Source: Campylobacter massiliensis (GTDB lineage: Bacteria > Campylobacterota > Campylobacteria > Campylobacterales > Campylobacteraceae). From it: 64,000 bases of DNA. The position numbers were made by a program, and so were the translations under genes. The DNA is taken from NCBI RefSeq assembly GCF_014253065.1, contig NZ_JACLZK010000002.1:558001-622000 (forward strand). The letters are read 5' to 3'. Positions 38,229 through 46,660 of the stretch are shown one piece after another; position 1 is the stretch's first letter, and each line of letters opens with the position of its first letter. The notes beneath the pieces are model-generated. The model was not told where the DNA came from. It worked only from the letters and a program-made list of their open reading frames with translations, and did not search any database.

Positions 38229-39323
38229 GTGGGTAGAAAAGCAAGAGAGATAATCGGCGGAACGGTTTTAGTAAAACAAAACGGCGACTTTTGCAAAAAT
38301 GAGAGCGAAGTAGAAATATACAAGACCAAGCTTACGGATACGGCAAATAGATATGGAGCTCAAATTTACGGCTACTACATAGGCAAGACGAGCGTGATGC
38401 TGTATCTGCAAAGCGAAGATATAGCTAAATTTATGCAGATATTAAATAGTTCCTTTTCAAGGGAAAGAAATAAAAAAAGGGGAGACGAACCGATCGGCAA
38501 GACGGAAAGATACGAAGCAACTATAGTCGGAGATAATGAGAAGGACGACGTGGCTAAATTTATAAAGCAAAACGGCGGAACGGTATTTGTCAAGACTAGC
38601 AAAAATATCAGTATAGACAAAAAACATAATATAAATAATATAAAAAAAAGGAAAAACATGAACATAACGGCCCTGCATTCAGATGAACACAGAGACCTAA
38701 GATATGTGGGTGGCGCCCTGCCCGATACCCCAGTAGCAAAGATCACGATATCTGAGATGAAAAAATGCGCTGAAAATTTCTGCATAGTCTTTACCAACGA
38801 GATAGTGCCGACGATGCTGGTGCTGCTAGGACGAGACGGAAACGTAATGATAGATGAAAATTTTAACGGCTACGTGCCTGCAAGCCTAAAAAACTATCCG
38901 TTTTTACTCGGCAACGCAGACGGCAAAAGAGTACTCTGCGTCGATATGGACTCCGAGCAGATACAAAAAGGCGGTGAGAAAGGCGAGATATTATTTGACA
39001 ATGAGGGCAACAAAAGCGATTTCTTGGACAAAGTAGTATCGGCTTTAAAAAACTACGATGCGGATTTTAGAAAAACAGAAGTAATGATGGAAGAGATAAA
39101 AAAAGCAGGAATTTTAGTCGATAAAGAGTTAAATTTAAAGGTAGGCGAGGAAAATTACGTGCTAATAAAAGGCTTTTCGATCGTGAGCAAAAGCAAGCTA
39201 AACGAACTAGACGACAAAACTTTGGCAATGTTCGTTAGAAACGGATATATGAATCTAATCAACATACACCTAAGCAGTTTGAGCAACTTCCAAACTCTAG
39301 CCTCAAGGATACTTTCAAAATGA
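38229..39323 (+). CDS. sapC: SapC-family protein with an N-terminal degenerate Y1 (REP-type) transposase-like domain
   Basis: 364 residues from a GTG start with GGAAG upstream. Residues ~144-364 match the SapC family: HRDLRYVGG, FCIVFTNEIVPTMLVLLGRDGN, YVPASLKNYPFLLGNADGKRV, LCVDMDS and a C-terminal IKGFSIVSKSKLNEL with LINIHLSSLSN. SapC precedes the type I genes in C. fetus; its role is unclear. Residues 1-120 look like a REP-associated tyrosine transposase: GRKAREIIGGTVLVKQNG, YGAQIYGYYIGKTSVMLYLQ and MQILNSSFSRERN, but the expected N-H-x-H-L-L is K-T-S-V-M-L, so the catalytic His pair is lost. An internal ATG at 38658, after AAAAGGAAAAAC, could start SapC alone. Overlaps the next gene as ATGA. 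Confidence 0.7.
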   Translation: MGRKAREIIGGTVLVKQNGDFCKNESEVEIYKTKLTDTANRYGAQIYGYYIGKTSVMLYLQSEDIAKFMQILNSSFSRERNKKRGDEPIGKTERYEATIVGDNEKDDVAKFIKQNGGTVFVKTSKNISIDKKHNINNIKKRKNMNITALHSDEHRDLRYVGGALPDTPVAKITISEMKKCAENFCIVFTNEIVPTMLVLLGRDGNVMIDENFNGYVPASLKNYPFLLGNADGKRVLCVDMDSEQIQKGGEKGEILFDNEGNKSDFLDKVVSALKNYDADFRKTEVMMEEIKKAGILVDKELNLKVGEENYVLIKGFSIVSKSKLNELDDKTLAMFVRNGYMNLINIHLSSLSNFQTLASRILSK

Positions 39324-41047
39324 GCACGTCCAAAAAAGAAAACGAACTAAAAAGCATACTCAGAAAATCCAAAAAGTGCTTGATATATGCGGGTATCTTT
39401 AGTGCTTTCGTAAATTTACTGATGCTGACGCCTCCTTTATACATGCTTCAGCTTTACGGCCGCGTGGTAACATCAAGAAGCTTGGATACGCTCACTATGC
39501 TTACTTTAATAGTAGTGTTTCTATTTGTAACAATGGGGCTTTTTGAGATACTTAGATCGCGCGTACTGATAATATTTGCCAATCAGATGGATCAAAATTT
39601 ATCAGGCAGGGTTTACGACGCGATATTTAAACTAGCTGCAAGAAATCCGTCAAAAACTACTTCGCAGGCGATGAGTGACATAAATACGCTCAAGCAATAT
39701 CTAAGCGGAAACGGAGTGTTTGCATTTTTAGATGCTCCGTGGCTACCGATATATATCGCGATACTGTTTTTATTTCACCCGTACTACGGCTGGTTTAGCG
39801 TATTTGCCGCGATTTTTCTTTTTATCCTTGCGCTTTTAAACGAAAACGCAACAAAAGACGGGCTTAAAAACTCAAATGACAGCTACAAAAAAGAGATGCG
39901 TTTTGTGGATTCAAATTTGAGAAACTCCGAAGTCATACAAGCTATGGGAATGAATGCAAATTTGAGAAAAATTTGGGAGAAAAAGCATGATGAGTTTTTG
40001 AATTCACATTCGGACGCAAGCTCAAAAGCCGGAGTCTACGCAAACATAAGTAAAACGGCACGCGTCACCTTTCAGTCCTTGATGCTGGGCCTTGGTGCGT
40101 ACCTCGTCGTAAAAATGGAGCTAACTCCAGGAATGATGATTGCGGGATCAATTATAATGGGCAGAGCTCTGGCTCCGCTTGATATCTTGATAGCCAGCTG
40201 GAAAAACTACAAGGGTGCGAAAGAGAGCTATCAAAGACTAGATAGATTTTTAGACGAATTCCCTGCTGAAACCGACAGAATAAAACTTCCAGATCCTATA
40301 GGCCAGATAGAGTGTCAGAGCGTATCCTTAGTGCCGCCTAACGCAAAAACCTTATCGCTAATGGACGTAACGCTAAGCCTAAACGCCGGAGATATGTGTG
40401 CGGTGATAGGACCGAGTGCGGCAGGCAAAAGCTCGTTTGCCAGAGCAGTGCTGGGTGTATGGCCTTTATTTAAGGGAACAGTCAGAGTAGACGGTGCGGA
40501 TATAAACCAATACGACAGCAACCACCTTGGAGAATTTGTAGGGTACTTGCCTCAAGATGTGGAGCTTTTCGAGGGAACAGTAGCTGAAAATATAGCAAGG
40601 TTTGGCGAACTAGACTCCGAGGAAATAATAAAAGCGGCAAAACTAGCTAACGTGCATGAGATGATATTAAATTTACCGGAAGGCTACGATACCAAAATAG
40701 GCATGGGCGGCTCAAGCCTAAGCGGAGGACAAAGACAAAGGATAGCTTTGGCTAGAGCATTTTATAAATCGCCCAAGATAATCGTACTGGATGAGCCAAA
40801 CGCAAGCCTCGACGAAGCCGGAGAAAGAGCGCTGCATCAAGCTCTGCTAAATATGAAAGGCAAAGCTACTATCATATTGATAACTCATAAGCTAAACATA
40901 CTAGGAATAGTCGACAAAATAGCGGTTCTAACCGCCGGCAGACTTATATATTTCGGTCTAAGAGACGCTGTACTACACGAGCTTACCAAAAATCAAAACC
41001 AGGCTGTGCAGCAACAGGCTAAGCAAAAGATAACAGAGGAAAAATAA
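39320..41047 (+). CDS. sapD: Type I secretion ABC transporter (SapD/PrtD-like) for S-layer export
   Basis: 575 residues. An N-terminal permease of six membrane helices (residues ~20-300) includes PPLYMLQLYGRVVTSRSLDTL, typical of PrtD/HasD exporters, and there is no peptidase domain. The C-terminal ATPase has Walker A GPSAAGKSS near 364-372, signature LSGGQRQRIALARAF and Walker B IIVLDEPNASLDEAG. It energises one-step export of proteins with C-terminal signals, here most likely the S-layer protein encoded divergently. ATGA overlap upstream; the next gene starts at its stop codon. Confidence 0.93.
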   Translation: MSTSKKENELKSILRKSKKCLIYAGIFSAFVNLLMLTPPLYMLQLYGRVVTSRSLDTLTMLTLIVVFLFVTMGLFEILRSRVLIIFANQMDQNLSGRVYDAIFKLAARNPSKTTSQAMSDINTLKQYLSGNGVFAFLDAPWLPIYIAILFLFHPYYGWFSVFAAIFLFILALLNENATKDGLKNSNDSYKKEMRFVDSNLRNSEVIQAMGMNANLRKIWEKKHDEFLNSHSDASSKAGVYANISKTARVTFQSLMLGLGAYLVVKMELTPGMMIAGSIIMGRALAPLDILIASWKNYKGAKESYQRLDRFLDEFPAETDRIKLPDPIGQIECQSVSLVPPNAKTLSLMDVTLSLNAGDMCAVIGPSAAGKSSFARAVLGVWPLFKGTVRVDGADINQYDSNHLGEFVGYLPQDVELFEGTVAENIARFGELDSEEIIKAAKLANVHEMILNLPEGYDTKIGMGGSSLSGGQRQRIALARAFYKSPKIIVLDEPNASLDEAGERALHQALLNMKGKATIILITHKLNILGIVDKIAVLTAGRLIYFGLRDAVLHELTKNQNQAVQQQAKQKITEEK

Positions 41048-42330
41048 TGATACTGTCTGACGAAAGAGGAACGATAAGATTTGGCCTACTAACTATTTTG
41101 ATATTAGTTGGAGTGTTTGGCGGCTGGGCAGCTTTTGCCCCACTTAAAGGCGGTGCCGTAGCGGTCGGAAAAGTAAGCGTAATAAACGACAAGAAAGTCG
41201 TACAGCACCTAGAAGGCGGCGTAGTAGACGAAATTTACGTAAAAGACGGCAATAAGGTAAAAGAAGGGGACGTACTTTTAAGAATAAGAAACTCTAGACT
41301 CCAAGCAGACCTTAACGCTTCCGCAACAGAATATCTACAAAACGGTGTCTTGGAAGCCAGGCTTATAGCGCAGAGGGATAGCGAAAAACAGATAAATTTC
41401 AGCGACGAGCTAAAGAAACTAGACGGCTTTAAAGAAGCTTCGGAAGCGCAAATAAGTATCTTTAATGAGCAAAGAAAAATGCTAAGCGATGAAAAAGAGA
41501 TACTAAATCAGCGCATCTCTCAGCTCTATAAGCAAATAGATGGACTAAACGCCATAATATCCTCAAGAAAACTAAGAGCAGCATCGCTAGACGAAGAGAT
41601 AAAAGAGTGGGATAGGCTATATAAAGAACAACTAAGCGACAAGATAAGGCTTAGAGACTCAAAGCGAGAAAAGATAGCTGTTGACGGCGAGATAGCCTCA
41701 AGCGCGGCAGAAATCGCTAGACTAAACGTCCAAATAACCGAGACGAAATCTCAAATAATTTTAAGGGAAAGAACCTTTAAAGAAGAAGTCCTAAAGCAAC
41801 TAGAAAACGTAACAAAATCTATAAACGCTCTAAGATCAAGATATATAGCCCTAAACGATCAACTGACTAGAACCGAGATAAGGGCTCCGATAAGCGGAAC
41901 AGTTGTAGGTATGACCGTGCATACTATTAGTGGCGTCGTGCGCCCGGGCGAAGTAATAATGAACATAGTTCCGGATACGAGCGAATATATCGTCGATGCA
42001 AAGATGAACTTGACCGATATAGACAAAGTCACTATAGGACTACTAGCCGACGTGCGCTTTAGCGCATTTGAGCTTCAGCAAGCCCACGTAGTAGAGGGCG
42101 AAGTCATATATATATCCGCCGATAGCTTACAGGATAATAACGGACATCAGTTCTATGAGATAAAGGTTAAACTCACCGAAAACGGCATAAAGGAACTAGA
42201 GAATAATAAATTTTTCTTGCTTCCAGGTATGCCTGCAGAGGTAATGGTGCAAACGACCGATAGAACAGTTTTAAGCTATATCTTAAATCCGTTTACGAAT
42301 ATGTTTAAAAGGGCATTTAATGAAGATTAA
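41047..42330 (+). CDS. sapE: Type I secretion membrane-fusion protein (SapE/HlyD family)
   Basis: 427 residues. One N-terminal membrane helix (FGLLTILILVGVFGGWAAFAPL), then a biotinyl-lipoyl half (VVQHLEGGVVDEIYVKDGNKVKEGD), a long coiled coil (~90-270), the second lipoyl half (TEIRAPISGTVVGMTVHTISGVVRPGE) and a beta-barrel with PGMPAEVMVQT at the end, the HlyD hallmark. It bridges the inner-membrane ATPase and the TolC-type channel. The start overlaps the ABC stop by one base (TAATG), and its end overlaps the TolC-like start by 11 bases. Confidence 0.93.
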   Translation: MILSDERGTIRFGLLTILILVGVFGGWAAFAPLKGGAVAVGKVSVINDKKVVQHLEGGVVDEIYVKDGNKVKEGDVLLRIRNSRLQADLNASATEYLQNGVLEARLIAQRDSEKQINFSDELKKLDGFKEASEAQISIFNEQRKMLSDEKEILNQRISQLYKQIDGLNAIISSRKLRAASLDEEIKEWDRLYKEQLSDKIRLRDSKREKIAVDGEIASSAAEIARLNVQITETKSQIILRERTFKEEVLKQLENVTKSINALRSRYIALNDQLTRTEIRAPISGTVVGMTVHTISGVVRPGEVIMNIVPDTSEYIVDAKMNLTDIDKVTIGLLADVRFSAFELQQAHVVEGEVIYISADSLQDNNGHQFYEIKVKLTENGIKELENNKFFLLPGMPAEVMVQTTDRTVLSYILNPFTNMFKRAFNED

Positions 42331-43603
42331 AATTTTATCCCTACTTGCCGCGCCGATACTTTTGTCGGCGCAGTCCGCAAGCTTATCTCAAGCCTATAAT
42401 ATGGCTCTAGGCAACGACGAAGAGTACAAATATTATATGTACAACAGTCTAGCCGGAGAGCAAAGGTACAATCAAGCCTTATCTCAGTTGTTGCCTACCA
42501 TAAACGGCGACCTATCCTATCATGGCGACAAATATAAAAGATTCAACAAGAACAGCAATGAAAGCTACACGAGTTACGGCGTGACGCTAAGGCAGCCGAT
42601 ATTTCAACCATCCTTGTACTACCAAAGGCAACAAGAAGAACTAAGGATGCAAGGAAGTCATATCGAGCTAGAACATAGCAGACAAGAGCTTGCCAAAAAA
42701 GTAGCCAAGGCGTATTTTGAACTAGCCTATGCTAATGCAAATTTAAAACTAGCACTAAGCTATCAAGATGCAAATAGGGCTAAATTTGAGCAGATGGAGC
42801 GCTCGCTCTCACTAGGACTCACCAATAAAATGGACATGCTCGAATCAAAAGTGAGATACGATGAGTCGATGCTAGGCGTAAGCAAAGCACAAAGAAGCAT
42901 AGACATAGCCAAGATGTCGCTTTTTAAACTAGTCGGGCAGGACATCGATACTATGGAGTATTTTGAAAATATAAATATTGATTTTTTCAAAAATCTTGAT
43001 CTTAGAAAATACAGCGACATAGAACAAAATTTAGATTACAGACAAAGCGCGCTACTGACGCAAATAGCCGAAAAAGAGCACACCAAGCGTAAAAGCGAAC
43101 ATCTGCCGACCATCGACTTTTCTATAGGCTACTCAAACAACGATTACAAGGATGATAGAGCTTTTGGCGATAAAAATCATAGGGTTGAAACCAATATCCG
43201 CCTAAATATGCCGATATTTTCAAGCTGGTACACAAGCTATAGGGTTGAAGAAGGCATGTTTTTAAGGCAAGCTAGCATCTCTAGACAAAACGATACTAGA
43301 AAAAATGTCGATATCGCACAAAGACAAGCCACCATCAACCTCCAAAACTATATCCAAGAGTACGACATAAACGTAAGGTCGCTTGAGCACGCTAATGTAT
43401 ACGAACGCTCAATAGAGCGCGGATACGAAGAGGGACTAAAGGATCTAGTCGATCTACTAGACGCTAAAGCTAGAGTCCACAAGATAAAAAATGAACTGAT
43501 AGCTTCTGCTCGAAACGTGGTTTTGGCCTATCTTGAGCTTGAAAGCCTAATAAATGACATAAACGAACAAAGCATGAGCAAGCTTGAGAGCGCGTTTAAC
43601 TAA
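42320..43603 (+). CDS. sapF: TolC-family outer membrane channel (SapF-like) of the S-layer exporter
   Basis: 427 residues with a signal peptide (MKIKILSLLAAPILLSAQS). The internal duplication of TolC proteins is visible: SLSQAYNMALGNDEEYKYY in the first half and DYRQSALLTQIAEKEHTKRKSEHLPTIDFSIGY in the second, with long helices between. It forms the trimeric outer-membrane exit duct. The gene ends inside the 3' end of the opposite glycosyltransferase gene (8-base tail-to-tail overlap), leaving no room for a terminator between the export operon and the O-polysaccharide operon. Confidence 0.92.
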   Translation: MKIKILSLLAAPILLSAQSASLSQAYNMALGNDEEYKYYMYNSLAGEQRYNQALSQLLPTINGDLSYHGDKYKRFNKNSNESYTSYGVTLRQPIFQPSLYYQRQQEELRMQGSHIELEHSRQELAKKVAKAYFELAYANANLKLALSYQDANRAKFEQMERSLSLGLTNKMDMLESKVRYDESMLGVSKAQRSIDIAKMSLFKLVGQDIDTMEYFENINIDFFKNLDLRKYSDIEQNLDYRQSALLTQIAEKEHTKRKSEHLPTIDFSIGYSNNDYKDDRAFGDKNHRVETNIRLNMPIFSSWYTSYRVEEGMFLRQASISRQNDTRKNVDIAQRQATINLQNYIQEYDINVRSLEHANVYERSIERGYEEGLKDLVDLLDAKARVHKIKNELIASARNVVLAYLELESLINDINEQSMSKLESAFN

Positions 43604-44801
43604 GCAGTTTTAAAAACAGCTCATTATGAGCTTTGGCGGACTTTGCCCAAGAAAAATCTTTGCAGCGGCGAAGTCCAATCCTCGCGAAATCTTCCCTCAT
43701 TTTCTCGTCAGTAAGTAAAATTTGTAGCTTCTCTTTTAAATCCGCTTCGTTTAAAGGATCGAAATAAACCGCATCCTCGCCGTAAATTTCTCTAAAAACT
43801 TCGATATCAGATAACGCTACCGCACACCCGCAAGCCATCGCTTCAAGCGGTGGAATACCAAAGCCCTCATAGATGGACGGATATACAAAAACGCTAGCCG
43901 AACTATAAAGAGCCGCCAGCTCCTCGTCTGCGACAAAACCCGCAAATTTGATATTTTTATTTTGATTTATGAGCTCATGGACTTGCGAGTTTTCCCAGCC
44001 TTTTGCGCCGACGATAACTAGGTCAAATTTAGTCTGCAAATCGCTTGGCAATAGATTGTAGGCTTTAATAAGCGTAGCGAGATTTTTCCTAGGCTCAATA
44101 GAGCCCGCAAAAAGTATAAATTCTTTTGCCAAATTTAGCTTAGCCTTTACGGCTACTTTTTGTGTATCGTCTTTTGGGTGAAAAACTTTATCATCATAGC
44201 CGTGGTATATTACGCTAATTTTGCTTTCATCAAATCCTAAAATTTCCACAATCTCGTTTTTGGTAAAATTTGATCCAGTGACGATATGCGTGGCTTTTTT
44301 TATATTTTGCATAAAGGTTTTTTCAAAAAACTCTATGCGATCTTTCGGATGAAATTCGCTAAATTTGATAAAAGTAAAATCATGTACCGAGACCACGAGA
44401 TGTCTCGCTTCAATATCAAGTGGGATAAAATTCGGCTGAAAATAAAGGTCGAATTTCATCCCTTTAAAATTTCGCTCGTTTAGCTTTTTTAAAAATAGTC
44501 TAAAACGCGTCTTTACACCTAGAGGCAGTAGTCGCACAAACCATTTTAGTTTTTTTACCAAACTTTTTTTGAGTGAATTTGAAAAAGACGTTTTCTGTTC
44601 ACAGCCCTTAAAAATTAGCTCTTTTGAAACAAATCCATAGTCGTAAAAGAGCTCAAATTTATCTTTATCCAGCCTTTTTACGATCTCGTAAGCGTATCTG
44701 CCGATACCTGTGAGCTGCGAAATAAGCGGCTTTGCGTCGATTAAAATTTTAGCTTTGCCCTCTTTTTTTGGTGCGCAGTTTTTAATTTTACTCGTTTTCA
44801 T
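43596..44801 (-). CDS. Family 4 glycosyltransferase (GT-B), last gene of O-polysaccharide operon
   Basis: 401 residues. N-terminal acceptor domain with GIGRYAYEIVKRL, C-terminal donor domain with FILFAGSIEPRKNLATLIKAY and YPSIYEGFGIPPLEAMACG, the E-x7-E motif of GT4 retaining enzymes. Donor probably GDP-mannose or GDP-rhamnose given the neighbours; specificity is inferred. Starts 14 bases inside the end of rmd. Confidence 0.88.
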   Translation of the reverse strand: MKTSKIKNCAPKKEGKAKILIDAKPLISQLTGIGRYAYEIVKRLDKDKFELFYDYGFVSKELIFKGCEQKTSFSNSLKKSLVKKLKWFVRLLPLGVKTRFRLFLKKLNERNFKGMKFDLYFQPNFIPLDIEARHLVVSVHDFTFIKFSEFHPKDRIEFFEKTFMQNIKKATHIVTGSNFTKNEIVEILGFDESKISVIYHGYDDKVFHPKDDTQKVAVKAKLNLAKEFILFAGSIEPRKNLATLIKAYNLLPSDLQTKFDLVIVGAKGWENSQVHELINQNKNIKFAGFVADEELAALYSSASVFVYPSIYEGFGIPPLEAMACGCAVALSDIEVFREIYGEDAVYFDPLNEADLKEKLQILLTDEKMREDFARIGLRRCKDFSWAKSAKAHNELFLKLLS

Positions 44802-45639
44802 ACATCCATTTTAGCGTTTGCTTGATGTGCGTTTTGCACAAATTTAGCCCGTTTGCTTCAAGCCTCGCAGTATCGGCCGTTATTTCCTCGGGCTCGTCCG
44901 CTCGCATAAACGCGGGATTTTGCTCGACTTTTATATCGCACCCTGAGATCTCTCTCATAAAATCTAAAATTTCGCCTATGCCGTACCCTTTGCCCGAGCC
45001 GATGTTAAAAATCCTCTCGCCGGTCTTTAAATTTAAAAGCTTTTCATAAATTTTAACCACGTCCAAAACATTGTTGTATTCGCGCTTTGGGGTTAAATTT
45101 CCAAGCTTGATGACGCTAGCGTTTCGCTTAAAATGCGATACGATTTTAGGAATCAAAAAATTCACGCCCTGCCCCGCTCCCGTGTAGTTAAACGGGCGCA
45201 TTATCAAGATATCAAGGTCGTAATCCTTTGCTAAATTTTCCATTTGCAATTTACTTTTAGCGTATACAGATAGGGGATGCGGCGTCAAATTTTCGGACAA
45301 GGCTCCGGCTTCTTGCGCGCCGTAAACCGAAGCCGAACTTGCCAAAATCACTCTTTTGGGCTTTTTTCTTTGCTCGCCAAGCGCATCGAGCAGGTTTTTG
45401 CTGCCTGCAACATTTACCTTAAAAATAAGCTCCGCATCGCTTGGCGCAAAAGAAATACCAGCCAGATGGATCACGAAATCAGGATCAAATTTGAGGGCGT
45501 CTTTTATGCTTTTTATATCGCAGATATCGCAGTTTTGCGTCGTAGCCTCAAAGACTTCGTAGCCTAAATTTTTTAGATGCGCGCACAAATACCTGCCGCT
45601 AAAACCCTCCGCGCCCGTTACGAAAACCTTAAAACTCAA
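44788..45639 (-). CDS. rmd: GDP-6-deoxy-D-mannose reductase (Rmd-like)
   Basis: 283 residues of the extended SDR type: [21 protein letters not shown] at the N-terminus, SSASVYGA for the catalytic Ser, and YAKSKLQME for the Tyr-x3-Lys pair. Placed directly after gmd (11-base overlap), it most likely reduces GDP-4-keto-6-deoxymannose to GDP-D-rhamnose. A GDP-fucose synthase would be about 310 residues with a different active-site context, so rhamnose is preferred but not proven. Confidence 0.8.
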   Translation of the reverse strand: MSFKVFVTGAEGFSGRYLCAHLKNLGYEVFEATTQNCDICDIKSIKDALKFDPDFVIHLAGISFAPSDAELIFKVNVAGSKNLLDALGEQRKKPKRVILASSASVYGAQEAGALSENLTPHPLSVYAKSKLQMENLAKDYDLDILIMRPFNYTGAGQGVNFLIPKIVSHFKRNASVIKLGNLTPKREYNNVLDVVKIYEKLLNLKTGERIFNIGSGKGYGIGEILDFMREISGCDIKVEQNPAFMRADEPEEITADTARLEANGLNLCKTHIKQTLKWMYENE

Positions 45640-46660
45640 AGCCGCGCTCTATTTTTTTAAGATCGGCCTTAACCATCATAGCGCAAAGCTCTTTGACGTC
45701 CGTTTTCGCCTGCCAGCCAAGCTCTTTTTTAGCCTTGCTCGCATCTCCGATGAGCAGATCGACCTCGGCGGGACGATAAAACTGCGGATCGATGCAGACT
45801 AAAATTTTGCCGTTTTTATCGCGCGCGACCTCGTTTTCACCCTCGCCTTCAAATTTCAGCTCGATATCAAGCGCCTCGAAGCTAAGCCTCACAAAGTCGC
45901 GAACCGTCGTCGTTTCGCCCGTAGCGAGCACGAAGGTATCGGGCCTATCGTGCTGCAAGATCGCGTGCATGCCTTGGACGTATTCGTAGGCGTAGCCCCA
46001 GTCGCGCTTGGCGTCCATATTTCCCAGCTTTAAAACCTCGGCTTTTTTCAGCGCGATCTTTGCGGCGGTGTTTGTGATTTTTCTCGTAACGAACTCAAGG
46101 CCTCGCAAAGGACTTTCGTGATTAAATAGTATGCCGCTGGAGCCAAAGATATCGTAACTCTCGCGGTAATTTACCGTAATAAAGTGCCCGTAAAGCTTAG
46201 CCACGCCGTAAGGTGAGCGCGGATAAAACGGCGTATCTTCGCTCTGCGGGATAGCTTGGACCTTGCCAAACATCTCCGAGGTACTGGCTTGATAAAATTT
46301 GATATTTTTATCTACGATGCGCACGGCTTCGAGCAAATTTAGCACGCCTATGCCGGTAGCGTTTGCTGTGTGAAAAGGCTCTTTGAAGCTAACTCCGACA
46401 AAGCTTTGCGCGGCAAGGTTATAGATTTCGTCCGGTCTAACCTCGGAGACGACGCTTAGGATGTTAAAAGGATCGGTTAGATCCATCTCTAAAATTTGCA
46501 AATTTTCGTTTTGCGCGACTTCAATCTCGTTTAAACGCCACAAATTTAGGCTCGCCGTTCGCCTGCACGCGCCGTAAACTTTATAGCCAAGATCCAGCAA
46601 ATACTTCGCTAAATAGGCTCCGTCTTGCCCCGTGATACCCGTGATTAACGCTTTTTTCAT
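45629..46660 (-). CDS. gmd: GDP-mannose 4,6-dehydratase
   Basis: 343 residues from ATG 46660, which overlaps the preceding stop by one base (TAATG) and has GGAGAATT upstream. Motifs: [52 protein letters not shown] (Tyr-x3-Lys) and NHESPLRG, all characteristic of Gmd. It converts GDP-D-mannose to GDP-4-keto-6-deoxy-D-mannose for the rmd product. Confidence 0.95.
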   Translation of the reverse strand: MKKALITGITGQDGAYLAKYLLDLGYKVYGACRRTASLNLWRLNEIEVAQNENLQILEMDLTDPFNILSVVSEVRPDEIYNLAAQSFVGVSFKEPFHTANATGIGVLNLLEAVRIVDKNIKFYQASTSEMFGKVQAIPQSEDTPFYPRSPYGVAKLYGHFITVNYRESYDIFGSSGILFNHESPLRGLEFVTRKITNTAAKIALKKAEVLKLGNMDAKRDWGYAYEYVQGMHAILQHDRPDTFVLATGETTTVRDFVRLSFEALDIELKFEGEGENEVARDKNGKILVCIDPQFYRPAEVDLLIGDASKAKKELGWQAKTDVKELCAMMVKADLKKIERGFEF

